The notes under the pieces are model-generated. The model had not been told where the DNA came from. It did not search any database and worked only from the letters and a program-made list of their open reading frames with translations. Position numbers and translations under genes: made by a program. Shown here piece by piece: positions 34,755 to 46,841 of a stretch of DNA of 64,000 bases. The first letter of the stretch is position 1, and each line of letters begins with the position of its first letter. The stretch covers positions 11,798,001 to 11,862,000 of the forward strand of contig CM075655.1 of the NCBI GenBank assembly GCA_037953625.1, written 5' to 3'. This DNA comes from Crotalaria pallida. Lineage: Eukaryota > Streptophyta > Magnoliopsida > Fabales > Fabaceae.

Positions 34755-36670
34755 AGCTACGACTTCCAACCTTGAAGAAAATGCTCCTAGAGGCACCAAT
34801 CAGGAGACAGCTCCCGAGAGCGTTCGCTGCTACCAACAACCTCCGACTGAAGAGACGTTGCGGCGACGAGGTACTCCTTCAGACCGAAGGCGACCTTCAC
34901 GAATGGTGGCCTACCATCGAAAGGCGAGTTCACTAGAAGGTGCTCCTCAGAGAATGGTCCCCCAGAAGGCGTGATCACAAAAGGAGACCAGGCTTGTCCC
35001 GATACAAACTTCCCAGAGGGTGACGAGGCTCGTCCAAAGGCGGCATAGAACCTCGCGAACTGGATTGTCCGGAAAGGCAGCGCTTTAGGGGCGACGGCAT
35101 TTGCTCCGCTTGGCCTCTTGGAAAACGGTTACGGGGCTAAAGAGGCGAAAACGCACCCTTGCCGACGAAGACGTCGCACGAAGCACGCTCCCGTTGACGA
35201 GGGCGCGGTATTACAAAAGGGGAAGCGCGGGAGAAAAGGCGCAACTAACAAGTCCACACAGAAGGTCGTTTCATGTCATCTGCATCATAAGCTAAGTATA
35301 CACGAATCCTGACTCAGCCTTATTCATCATGTGTGCTTTGATAAACATGAATTTGGTAGATGTGAATCATGACAAAATGAAAAATATGTTATGCCTAATC
35401 GTATATAGGTTGCTCTACGTAGCTATAACATGTTTGTTCTGTGCATCTATGTCTTGATACGTTTTCAGTAGTGTCGCTTTCGCATGATATCATGTTTACG
35501 CCGCTAAGTTTCATGACTAAAATCGTCCCGATAACAAAAATTTAATACCATTTTGACTAAAGTGACATGTTTTCGATATAGTCCGAACCTAATTATATCA
35601 CGGCTGAAAATGACATGTGCATGATAACAATCATAAACGCCGTCGCTCTGATATGTGTCGAATGTTTGACTAGAGAGAAAGCAATAACTAGACGAATCTA
35701 TGCATCTGAATGTTTGCTGTAGAACTGAATTTAGTATGCCATACCAGTTATTCTTGTCAAATTTTTCCTGGATCAACCGTGGCATAATAAAAGAAACTGT
35801 TTCCATAAAAAAAAAAACATCTAGAATTGTAAATTATATGTTTGAAATGTTGAAAGGTACGCTCTGGGAAAGCGTTGCATAAAAACATGACCTGGGTAAT
35901 GTTACATAGCGATGCATAACTGACTTTATACATGATTTACTGGATGCAACTAATAAAACGGACATGCATAGCATGAAAACGTCCGGAAAATGAAAGTTGT
36001 TTATGTAGGAACAAGTATGAATCACTCTTTGAAATCCGAGAAGCCTTTAGCGCGCTTTCAAAAAAGAAAACTCCCCGCATCTTGCACAATGAAAGCAAGG
36101 CGGTCGGGAATGAAATATCAGAAAACAAATGACGGAACAAAAGCGAAAAGCATCGAGAAAAGAGACGCAATACAGAAAGGGGCAGTAAAAACCAAGAAAT
36201 GGAGAAGATTCCACAGGAGAAGGCGAACACAAGGCCACCGTAACAAGACGCACATAAACGCACATCTGGCGCAAACTAACTAATGAGAAGAGGCGGAAAG
36301 GCAAGTGTGAATCCTAAAGCCTCATAAGAAGCTATGAAGGCGAAACCCAAGGCGCGCAAAAGAAAAACAAACAGCGCTGAATCTAGAAATCCCGAAGTAA
36401 ACCGAAAACGGGACGTTGCTAGTGCCAACCTCAAAGAAAAAGAGGATCTAAAAGCAAGCCACGTTAAAGGCCGTGATCAAAGCTAACAATGAATTCAAGC
36501 CGGAAAGACCAAGGCAACTTCAGAGCAAAAGTGTGAAAAAGAGCGCAAGCCAAGGAGTCGAAAGAAAATCAACACGGACATCCTGAGCGCAACACCAAGA
36601 CAAGATGAAAAGCAAAAAAATAAAAAGAGAGTAAAAAAAAAAGGGGAAGAAAAAGACATAACAAGGCTCA

Positions 36671-36748
36671 AAAGGCGTACAATTGCAAAGGCGTACAATC
36701 GTAAAGGTGTGCAACTACAAGGCGCACATGAAAAGGCGTACATGCAAT
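36671..36748. repeat. Short tandem repeat, AAGGCGTACAAT unit
   Basis: Five degenerate units of 16-20 bp built on AAGGCGTACAATCGTA or GGCGCACATGAA. Confidence 0.7.
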
Positions 36749-37064
36749 ATGAGGCACGAAATTATATACAAGAGCGAGATGCAAGATGGAGACAAGCCAA
36801 AGGGCACCTAGACGGTCGACTCAAGGCTGCCACAAACATAACATAACCAAGGCGAGCTCAGTTTACTTGGTGTTTCGACAAAGTTAAAACGAAGAATTCG
36901 CTCCAGTCTGCTCTCATAAGCAAGCAGAAGTATCCTAACGCAAATGAAAATAATAGCAAAGCCCTGGAGCAAGACGCATCTGAGCTCATTCATGCATCAA
37001 AACGGAGGCAAGCGTGAGTCAAAATGATATGGAACTCCAAGTGCCTACAAACCAATGATGTCAA

Positions 37065-37250
37065 AAAAAAGCAACGCCCATGACAAGAGGTGTTACGAAG
37101 CACAAGCAACCAGAAATGAGTAATCAATCAGAAGCAAGAAAGTGCCTATGACAAGAGGCACCAATGATAAAAGCTCGAAGCGACGCCGATGACATGAGGT
37201 GTCCCCAGAAAGAGCACAAACGATGCTGATGACATGAGGTATCGCTGTAG
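37065..37250. repeat. Degenerate tandem repeat, GATGACATGAGGTGT unit
   Basis: Four units containing GCC(C/G/T)ATGACA(A/T)GAGG(T/C) are spaced 35-70 bp apart, with similar CGAAGC or GCACAA flanks. Confidence 0.65.
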
Positions 37251-37535
37251 AAAACACCCTCAAACAGGGTCAATAATGCCAGAACGCGAGGTTCAACACT
37301 TCAAAAAAAAAAAGAAAAAGAATAGTGTTGAACCGTACCGCGGGCACAAGCGCCTTATCGCGGTACCCAGATAGACCTCCTGAAAAATTTCTGGGACAGA
37401 CACGGGCAAAGTACACCATATCGCGAGACTAGAAAAGGTCCCGGGAAACAAGGGCGCTAGTCTTAAACGCGGGCGGAAAAATCTGTAAAAGAGGTTGGCT
37501 AACGCAAGATCCAAAGTGATCCGTTAGTTTGAAAA

Positions 37536-37876
37536 GCCCCAATGTGGCAACTGAAAAAAAAAGCCCCAATGTGGCAACTGAAAAAAAAGCCCCAATGTGG
37601 CAACTGAAAAAAAAAGCCCCAATGTGGCAACTGAAAAAAAAAGAAGCCCCAATGTGGCAACTGAAAAAAAAATCCCCAATGTGGCAACTGAAAAAAAGGC
37701 CCAATGTGGCAACTGAAAAAAAAAAGCCCCAATGTGGCAACTGAAAAAAAAAAGAAGCCCCAATGTGGCAACTGAAAAAAAAAGCCCCAATGTGGCAACT
37801 GAAAAAAAAGAGAAGCCCCAATGTGGCAACTGAAAAAAAAAAGAGAAGCCCCAATGTGGCAACTGGAAAGGAAAAA
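37536..37876. repeat. Minisatellite, 12 units of GCCCCAATGTGGCAACTG plus A-run
   Basis: Twelve units share an almost invariant GCCCCAATGTGGCAACTG core followed by an A-run of 6-10 with occasional AG insertions (unit 26-32 bp). A degenerate thirteenth unit starts near 37897. Length variation is confined to the A-run. Read on the minus strand it gives repeated FSVATLG-like peptides in all frames, an artefact of the repeat. Confidence 0.92.
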
Positions 37877-38637
37877 GAGAAAGAAAAAGAAGAAGAAGCC
37901 CCGATGCGGCAAAAGCGGCAATCGAAGAGCCCAAGGCGGCAAGCAGAAAATCCAAAGCAGCAAACAAAAGAAAGGGTCCAAAGCGACAACATCTGTGAAA
38001 GTTCCCAACGTGCACCTCAACAACAATCCTGGCACCAAAGACATGAGGGGCCATTGAAATCTGCGAGAAAGGTTTGAAGCGCCCGGAGCGCGCTCCAAAA
38101 TTTAAAAAGTGGAGAGGGGGAAGGAGGAAACCTTCCTTGGCCGCCAATACAAAAAAAAAAGAGAAGAAGAAAAAGAAGAGAAAAAGAAAAAGGAAAAGAA
38201 GAGCTGAGCTCTATCAGAACACCCAAAGAACTAAGAAGTGCAACAAATGCTAGCACAGCCGCAAACAATTACAAAGCTATGAAATTCAAGCTAACTGCTA
38301 AAGCGGCAAAGCTAACAAAAGCGTGCAAGAACAAAGGTGTAAAGTGCAAGTGCAAATCTCAAGCTCAAAAGAAAACAACAACAACAACGAAATGACGACG
38401 AAGAGCAAAAACAAGAAATGCATTCTCAACGTAACAGCATTGGCAAACATACAAAAGCAGAATCCAAACTACGAAAAGCATCATGAATCCCAAGATACAA
38501 ATTCAAGGTCAATAAAGCAATAAAAGTCAAGTTCGAGCAAAGTTACGCAAGTCATAAACCGAATGAAAGATCGTAACCCGAAACCATAGTTCGAAAATGA
38601 AATGTCAAAGCAACGACATAAAGTGGCAAAACGACGC

Positions 38638-39128
38638 CTACATAAAGAACAGAGAATTCAAAGAAGTAACCCTGCAGACTTCCTCATAAGAATACTTTTT
38701 GTCAGCCAAATCCCTGATTTCCTGATCAAGAGCCTCCAGTTCAGCGGTTGCTTGGTCAAGCTGAGAAGAAAGCTCCTTGACACGAGTCACCAAAGGAGCA
38801 CGGCACTCTTGCAAAGCACGTTCAGCGTCGGCCAACTCGGCATCATCAAACGGAGGGCGCAAGCTTTCAAAACCAACAATGGCATTTTCAAGCCAGGGAC
38901 CAGAGTAATGTTGAAACTGAAGTGTGTATAAGCAATCCAAGATCTCAGCCTTCTCCTCCCATGGCAAGTCATCCACATCAACTGAGCGGACTAAACGCAA
39001 CATCCGCAACAGAGTTTGAGAACCAGACTCCCGGAAAAGGCGAGGAAGTGAAGCTGAAGGAGGAATCAAGAAAGCATGGGCCCTCAAGAATGAACCGATT
39101 AAAGCTTGACCATCTGCAGGAAGTGAAG
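38638..39128 (-). CDS. PMD gene, exon 4, coiled-coil end
   Basis: Acceptor TTTTGCAG precedes 39128. The exon reads LPADGQALIGSFLRAH through DDLPWEEKAEILDC, then a heptad-like segment rich in Glu, Leu and Gln (VKELSSQLDQATAELEALDQ). A stop lies at 38638-38640, though a further 3' exon cannot be excluded because GCAGGGTTAC near 38670 could act as a donor. Confidence 0.7.
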
Positions 39129-39219
39129 CTGCAAAAGCACATAGCAACACATGTAGAAATGATAAGACAGGAATTCAGAAAGAAAAGAAAAATCCCAGCT
39201 CAAGAAAGAAAATACTTAC

Positions 39220-42200
39220 AAACTAAAGAAGAGCTTGGGGAGGCGGAGGCGTGACTCGCCCTCACAGCAGGAGCCTTCCCCTTATCAGCTAAAGAAACCA
39301 AGTGTGCAGCGGCTTGACTCTCTGAGGGGGCAGGAGCATCAACTGCAGCACCTACCTCACCAAGCACGTTTTCAGGTCTTGGAACATCAGAAACAAGTTC
39401 ATAGATAATATCAACAGCAACAATACCTGAAGGGGCCTTCAAAGGCGCACCCTTGGGAGAAACAGGAACACTCTTTGGAGTGCCAATTGGAGACGTTAAG
39501 TCGAAACCGCCACTAGCAGCAGAATCAGAAAGGGCAGCACCCCCACTGTGACGTCCTCACTTTAATTAGTTAATTTTTAGGTTTTAATAAAATTGGTGAT
39601 TTAAAATTTCTTTTTTAAAACTTAAATACTTGTAAAAATCCTTAGGAAGAATCCGACAGAGTTTCCTCTGTTTATCGGACTTTCCAAAGTTTTCTCCTTT
39701 TAAAACTGTCAAACCAAAATTATTTAAAAACATAAAACACAAAAATATTACAAACAACTTAAATGATCCTACGCCCGATTAGAACTAGTCTCAGGGCATA
39801 AAACTATTACATATTCAGTTTTACAAAATAACAGTCCACTCAAAACAAAATATATATATATATCCCACGTAGTGGAACATAAATCTGCTCGGCCATGACC
39901 CATGTAAACTCCGCTTCTGTACCTGTAAAAGTATAGCAAGAAGGGTAGCATTACACAGGACTTAGGAAGATAAATTCTAAAAGAAGACATAGCAAATAAC
40001 TAAGCCTACACTATTCTGAATCTTCCTTATTCATAAATTTTCATATATAATTAAGTTCTTCTAATTTTTCTCTTATTTTTACATTCTTTTAATATACATT
40101 TCTTCACTTATTTTTTCATTCCATTAATATACATTTATTCATAAAGCTTGCATATAATTTATTTCTTCTAATTCTTTTAATCTTTGGTTTTCCTTTCTTT
40201 CTTTCATTTTTATTAGCATACTTATACATGAAGATTCATGTGCTTGCTTTCTTTTAATTCCATTCTTTATTTCATTTTACAGTATTCATTATGTAGTCCA
40301 ACCTCAGCCAGCCGTACGGTACTGAGCGCCGACTAATTCTTTTAATGCCGATACGCCTCGTCAGGATCGCATCGGACTTTTATCTTGTCTTTTGCTTTAC
40401 TAGCAAAATAATAATTCCATTAGGTATTCTTGCTTGCACATTGGTTAGGATGGTATCTTCACCCAATAGGACTTCTTCTCACTCAAGACTTCTTGACCCA
40501 TAAGACATATCCCTCGTTAGGGCCTTTTCTTTATTTTCTTTTCTTCACTCACTTTCATATATTCTCAATTATTCATGATTCATGCTTATATTTGGTGCTG
40601 CAGCTATTAATCGTCGCGTAGGATCCACGTAACCTAATGAGCCTTTGATCTTATGGGGATTTTTCCTGAGCGAGGTTTGTACCTATTGGGGCTAATTCGG
40701 GCCTACTTTGCTAGTAGGACCCTGTCCTAACCGTGTGCACCTAATGGGTGTGGATCCCAATACGCGATTAATAGCTGCAGACCCTATTGCTTTTCTTTTA
40801 CTTTACATTACATTTCCATTTCAGAAATAACACATATACATGATTTGTATTATAGCATTTCGTTTATGTTTGTATCTTATCTTTGATCGGTATTTTCATT
40901 TATGTCTTATCATGTGACTTGTTATCATTTTCTTTATCTTCACTTAAAGGTGTTAGCATACAAAACTAACATTCACAACATTCGCACATTCACAACATTC
41001 GCACATTCACAATCATTTTCCCAATATAAACCCCTTACCCCTTCCTTATCTTTTCGATTAATTAATTGATTACTATTCTTGTTTAACTATCTTTATTAAT
41101 TTCCCACACATACCCAATATTCTGATTCTTTCATTAGCTTGTGATACCTCTAATCTTACTAAGTCCTAGGTTCATTTTTTAAGACCCATTATCTCACATA
41201 TAAGCATTCAAGCATAACAACACAATTCACTTACACATAGCATTACAAACAATTTGGCGGGTTTATTTTATTTATTCACCTACTCGATTTATTACCTTTA
41301 TTTCCCTATAGTTTCCTCATTCATTATCCGTTCATTTAACACTTCCATACTAAATTCACACATTACAAACATCATCATATACTACATATATTCGCAATTT
41401 ATCTAATGAGTTCATTTCCTTTATTCCTAAGCTTTGTTTATTGTCTATTGCAATTACCCTATTGTATATTATTCTAACTAATCTTTTCTATTCTCAGCTA
41501 CCACTATAGCATCCTAGAATTTACTCTCTAAGTAAAGGTAATGTGAACAACCCTTCTTACCTCTTTGAAGAGCAAGAACCAAAATGGGGGTTTTGAGGGA
41601 GCATCCTCACCAAGCTCTAATCCATGCCTCTTAGCTTCCTATTCCTTGCCCTTAATCACTTCCTAAGCTTCCTTGCATGATTAGAAGACCCTATGCCACC
41701 GATTACACAAATTGGGGTTTGATAGGGAATTGGAATTTCATGAGAAAGAGGAAGTAATATGTGTTTTTGGAGAGGGAAAATTCCTGAGGAATTGATTTGG
41801 AAGTGATTTGTGGCACTAATTTTTGATAACTTTGAGTGATTATGGGGATTGGAAGGATTTAGGGTTTTGAATTGGGAATTGGGGATTTGAGGGATTGAGA
41901 ATGAAATTGGGGTTTTTGTTGATAGAAAATCATGGGGATTTGATGGGGAATGATTATGGGATGTTAATTTGATTTGATTTGGTGCTATTTTAACATTGGA
42001 GAAGGATTGGGGATGAAAACCCTAGAGAGAAGCCGGAGAAAAGAAGAGTGAGAAAGTGATATTTGGGGTTAAAATGACCCCAACTCGTGTTTTTATTTTT
42101 GCCGATCTGTTAAAAACACTCGAGTCTTTTCCCAATCACTCGAGTGAATTCATGAAGAATACTCGAGTCTTTTCTAAAAGACTCGAGTGAATCTGAGGGC

Positions 42201-42869
42201 TTTGCCTTTCCCCGATTCAGGATCTGTAAAACACTCGAGTCTTTTCACAAAGACTCGAGTAGAGGCTGAGAACACTCGAGTCTTTTCTAAAAGACTCCAG
42301 TCTTTTCCAAAACACTCGAGTCTTTTCCAAAAGACTCCAGTGTTTTGCCCAGTACCCCATTTATTCATTTTCCTATTTTCCTCCTATTTTCTTCCTGCTT
42401 CAATTCGAGATAACTTCTTCGTTCACCGTCGGATCTTGCTCAAATTTGACGAGTAACTTCCTAAAAATCATACCTTCATATCCAACGGTGGAAATTGTGT
42501 TTTGAGTCCTAAATCTTTTATTTTGAATTTCCTAACGTCGGGTGTTTATAACACCGAAAAATCGATTTTTAACACTCGTTTGGGTCTTCTTTAAATTTGC
42601 TTCTCGATGCCAATGCTCCTAGACTCCTATATGGCACTCAAAGTACTCCTAATCCATCATTTTAAATCCCTTCTATGATAATCGTCACTTCCAAATCTTA
42701 CTATTATTCTAATTATTATTAGAATAAAAATTCGGGATGTTACACCCACCAGCTGAAGGTTGACAAAGGAGATTCATAAAATCTTCATGATCAGAAGCAA
42801 GCGAAACAGCAAGAGCGTCCTCAGGAGACTGGGACAAAAGCGACGCCGATGAATGACCATCAGCACCGC
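39220..42869 (-). CDS. PMD gene, exon 3 (split by solo LTR)
   Basis: Coding pieces are 42869-42745 and 39546-39220. The frame is continuous across the 3.2-kb solo LTR when one TSD copy is removed. The encoded Ala/Pro/Ser-rich segment has no known domain. The donor is GTAAGT at 39219. Confidence 0.7.
39547..42744 (-). mobile_element. Gypsy-type solo LTR (3198 bp) inside PMD exon 3
   Basis: TSD CCCAC (39542-39546, 42745-42749). On the minus strand it begins TGTAACATCCCGAA and ends GGACGTCACA. No PBS, PPT or gene is inside. It contains ten ACTCGAGT-type palindromes at 42116-42345. Confidence 0.87.
42116..42345. repeat. ACTCGAGT palindrome cluster in gypsy LTR
   Basis: Eight exact ACTCGAGT copies and two ACTCCAGT variants in 230 bp, most followed by CTTTTCC. 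They lie 400-630 bp from the LTR start on the minus strand, in the presumed U3. Confidence 0.9.
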
Positions 42870-42972
42870 CTGCACTCAAAAAGAAAAGAAAAGGGAATCA
42901 GTGACGCTATGGAACTATCCAAGCAAAGCAAACTGAAAAGTTAGAAGAAAATAAAAGAGCAAGAAACGAAAC

Positions 42973-43299
42973 CTGGAAAATGATCCCCAGCTCCACCGCT
43001 TTCGGCGGAAACATCACAAGACAAGAAAGAATCATCAGAATTAGCTTCAGCAGGGTCATCTTCAACCAAGTCCACATGGATTGGGGAAGAAGGAGCAATA
43101 CGAATGCTGGAAGAACGAAGGCGGCTAGACCGACGAGTAGGAACGGCTGCAGTTGCCTTCCTCCTTTTGCTAGAATCAACGGTGCTACTACTACCGCCTC
43201 GAACAGAAGACTTGGAAACAGAAGAGGCTTTCCTTTTGCTTCGCCTGGGGGCAACGGAAGGAGACGCAGCAACTCTGCGGCTAGGCGAAACCCCCTCAG
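42973..43299 (-). CDS. PMD gene, exon 2
   Basis: Acceptor TTTTCAG and donor CAG/GTTTCG bound a 327-nt exon. It joins exon 1 by a split Ala codon and encodes a Ser/Arg/Lys-rich stretch (RRSKRKASSVSKSS, SSRLRSSS) that could be a nuclear localisation region, then an acidic segment. Confidence 0.75.
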
Positions 43300-43381
43300 C
43301 TGAAAACAGAACCAAGTACAAGTTGAGTGCAAAGCAAGAAAAGAAAAAGCAACGAAAATGAAAAATGGCCAAGATGCTTAC

Positions 43382-43877
43382 CACTAGCTTTCTTCATGGA
43401 AGTGCAAAAATAAGGATCGCTGTACACTATAGGCAGCAAGGAAGGGATGAGATGCGAAGGAGAAGCTTCGAAATCCCGAAGGTGTCGCAAAATGAGCCAA
43501 GAACTTAAAACGCCTCCGACACGAGAGGGAGAAACATAAATGGGAGCAAAATCAGGAATTCCAGGAGCCGCATCAAAGAGAAGCGCTTTGACCAAATCTT
43601 CTGCCGGGGCCTGCTCAATGTTGAGAACACAGGGGGCTTGATCACGCCCAAATTGCCTGGCCACCCGATCAGGACGGTATACACAGGGCCAAAGGGCTCC
43701 ACCATGAGCACTCCTGCTGTCTAGAGGAACAAAACCGGGCAAGCAGCGAGAAGAGAGAATCATCTTCCATAAATCATAGGCCCCTTCGAAAGGGGTGGCA
43801 GCATTGTTTCTTGTGGGAAAAGTATCTTCATCATAAAGGAGATGCGGGAGGTCCGAATAAGGACGGAACAAGAATTG
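43382..43877 (-). CDS. PMD gene, exon 1, 3' part
   Basis: It continues after copia-B as FRPYSDLPHLLYDEDTFPTR and runs to KKAS, then donor GTAAGC. The middle part (LWKMILSSRCLPGF, WPCVYRPDRVARQFG) is typical of the C-terminal half of PMD proteins. Relative to the 5' part the frame is displaced by one base at the insertion point. Confidence 0.8.
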
Positions 43878-45451
43878 TGTTGGAAACCAACAAGCGGGCT
43901 AAGCAAATACTAGAGGGGGGGTGAATAGTATTTTGAAGCACTAATACCAAATATTTCGATTGATAATTGAAGAATGGAGCTAAGACTGAATTTTCTGGAA
44001 TCAGACACAAAAGACTCGAGTCTTTTGTGAAATACTCGAGTTTTTCAGTGATGAACAACTCGAGTCTTTTCTGAAATACTCGAGTTTTTCCTATCAGATA
44101 GCAGAAAAACCAGAAACGAAAATTCAGCAATTTAACTCAAATCAATTCAATAATAAACAGGAACTTATCCAACAGAATAGCAAGCAATCTAAATAATTTT
44201 TAAACACAAGGATTCCTTGAACTTGCTACCTAATTGTATAAATCCTAATTGATTGAAATGACTTAAGTCTATTGAGCTAGAAAGTAGATTAAAAGCAATA
44301 AACCAACACTCAAGCAATTTTATCCTGGTTCACCCCAACAATGAGCTACATCCAGTCCTCCTAATCACTTAGGAGTTTCTACTAATAATCAAATTGTTAG
44401 AAATTACAAAGGATTGCTTGAGAATGGCCTCACTCAACCTAACCCTTTCAAGAGTGTACCAAACTCTTGATTTCTACCCCAATTTGATTCCGGTGATTGA
44501 AGAACTCTTCACAAAGCTTCCTTGAACTCCCTTCAAGAAACTCCACCGGGCTAGGAACCTCCTAGTCTTGCGCTTGAGAACCTCTCAAGACTTCCAACAC
44601 CCTAAGCCACTTAGGGTTTGCTTGGGAACAATCCAAGACTTTGAATAATCAAGCTTTTTGTATGTGTATTACTAATCTCACAATGGATTAGCACAGATAA
44701 GCACAGCTCAATGTAAGAATTGAGGCCTAAAACTCAACTTGGAATAAAATGACAATATGAGTGAGAAGTTGAGCTTTTTGGGAATTAACACTTGAGAAGA
44801 GGAAATTAAGAAAGCTTGAATCAATATGATCTTGTTGTCTTGTTTGTTCTTGCACAAATTCAAAGAGAAATTTTACAATAAGGTTCTGAATTCTCTCTTG
44901 GGTTGGATGAGACTCAAATGCCCTCAATTGGTTTTTGAGTCTCTCCAACGTTCATTTTTGCTGACTGGACAAAAATACTCGAGTCTTTTGGTAAATACTC
45001 GAGTCTTTTTGGTCGGTCACGAGTGAATTGGTGCACGAACCAGACTAACGGTCATATTTGCTGACCTGGCACAAATACTCGAGTTTTTCTATAAATACTC
45101 GAGTATATACTCGAGTCTTTATCAAAATACTCGAGTATTTTGATCAGATATGGGAAAAATTATTTTTCAATTTTATTTTTCCTCTCAAGTATTAATTTTT
45201 GGTCAATCTCAACTTAATAAACATATAAAAATTTATTCCTAGAAGAGACTAACTATTTCTACCCACTCTCAACCACTCTCAACATAAATTAGAAATTTAC
45301 AATTAATATTTGATTGAGAATGATTGGGCACTTGTCTTCTTTTCTTGACTTCTTGTTGATGTTGATGTTGCAATATCTTCAAGGCATGATTTGTTAATTA
45401 TTTTGTCATCATCAAAACATAATCCACCTAATTAGGAGCATTGAATTCACA
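43878..45451 (-). repeat. 3' LTR of copia-B
   Basis: On the minus strand TGTGAATTC...TTTCCAACA, 1574 bp. ACTCGAGT palindromes cluster at 44013-44085 (four) and 44974-45138 (about six). Confidence 0.93.
44974..45138. repeat. ACTCGAGT palindrome cluster in copia-B U3
   Basis: About six ACTCGAGT copies, mostly as AATACTCGAGT followed by a T-run, lie 313-477 bp from the LTR start. The same cluster is in the other LTR at about 52827-52991. Confidence 0.9.
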
Positions 45452-45466
45452 ATCTCCCCCTTTTTG
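45452..45466 (-). promoter_or_regulatory. Polypurine tract of copia-B
   Basis: CCAAAAAGGGGGAGAT abuts the 3' LTR start TGTGAATTC. Confidence 0.9.
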
Positions 45467-46841
45467 GTGATGACAAAAATAATTAACACTTGATCCATTT
45501 GTTGAGCTTGATCCACTTGAAAATGCAACTCCCCCTCACTATATGATACTTTTCACCTATCTAAAAATTCAGCTTGTGCAAGATGTTATGACAATTTAAT
45601 TTTAGCACCAAGCCTATGGTATTAGAGTATTTAACAATTATCAGAGTATATACCATAATTAGAGAATTTTAGGTGCAACAATATCAAGACAAGTGTATAA
45701 TATCTCTCCCCCTTTTTGTCATACGCCAAAAAAGATGTAACAGTTTAGGAAAAAGATCAAGGGAGGAGAGGTGCATAATCGGAAAACCCCATAACCAACT
45801 ATGCAAATAAAACGGAGATATAATAACGATAAAGAGCTCCCCCTGAAGCTTTGCACAAACATCATAATGAAGACCAAATTCATTAACATAAAAACATCAT
45901 AAAAGGTCCAAATCAAAGGTGCAATAATAAACCCAAAGTCTCAAAACACCAAGTTCTCAAATTACAAAAAATGTAACAAAGACCAACATGATAAAAACAG
46001 AATGAAAACTAAGATAAAATCCAAAGGTCAACATCATCAAAACATCGAAGGAGCTGGAGCATCTGGAGGAGAATAAAACCGAGAGAAGAGTTTAGAGGAT
46101 GAAAAACTAGTAAGATTTGACAAAACTTTGAGGAAAATCTGAGTTTTGAGGAGAGAGATATGAGAAAACCGAGAGAGAAGAGGGTCGCAAAAACTCGAGT
46201 CTGAGAGTATATATAAACAGTTCAAAAATACTCGAGTATATTCATAAATACTCGAGTTGTTCTTTAGGATATACTCGAGTTGTTGAAAATATACTCGAGT
46301 CGATCGTGACTCAGCCCAGATTTCCCCAGAAAACTCGAGTAAAAATTGAAAAACTCGAGTTTGGTCCGAAAGTTCAAATTTCAGGAAAACGCAAAATACT
46401 CGAGTTTTTGGAAAATACTCGAGTTTGGTCTGAAAGTTCAAAAATTGGGGGTTTCGAAAGACTCGAGTGTTTTGAAAAACACAAAACACTCGAGTATTTT
46501 AATAAAGACTCGAGTTTTTTTGAGAAACACTCGAGTATTTTTCTCAGACCCTGATTAAAAACTTTTTCAATTTAAAACTGATTTAATTTTGAATTAAAAT
46601 ACTCGAGTGTTTTTGGAAAAACTCGAGTATTTTGACAGAACAGAGAGTAAAAACACAGTTTTAAAAGACCAAACACAATTCAAACACAAATGCTTCACTA
46701 CCAACTTGGAATACAGTACAGAATCACACACAATTAACACATACAATTTCAAATATCATCAAGAACAATTTAACTAAGAATCAATAACACATTAGAGTAA
46801 GACTAATATGGTGATTTTTCAAAAAATGACACACAATGCAA
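45467..46841 (-). other. 3' noncoding region of copia-B
   Basis: This 1.4-kb region lies between the pol stop and the polypurine tract. There is no credible gene; the frames seen are short and made largely of the palindrome array. It occupies the position where copia-A has its third ORF. Confidence 0.75.
46187..46632. repeat. Array of 15 CTCGAG palindromes in copia-B 3' noncoding region
   Basis: Fifteen copies of CTCGAG, mostly (A/C/G)ACTCGAGT with AT-rich flanks, occur in about 440 bp, at spacings of about 15-40 bp. The array is transcribed as part of the element RNA. Confidence 0.92.

Larger units (their letters stand above)
34755..38637. other. Noncoding leader of Ogre-like element
   Basis: Nearly 3.9 kb with no gag-like or pol-like frame. 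It is purine-rich and holds several tandem-repeat blocks (36671-36748, 37065-37250, 37536-37876). Short open frames on either strand are low in complexity. Confidence 0.65.

Noticed and set aside
34736..35312. Possible Gag in the Ogre-like leader
   Set aside because: No gag core or zinc knuckle; the frames are short and Arg/Lys-rich without conserved motifs.
37536..37876. Direct repeats resembling a CRISPR array
   Set aside because: Spacers are only variable A-runs, not unique sequences, and the context is a plant retrotransposon.
37429..38147. Long overlapping minus-strand frames with repeated FSVATLG-like peptides
   Set aside because: They arise from the GCCCCAATGTGGCAACTG minisatellite, which is open in all three minus frames. 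No domain or start context supports a protein.
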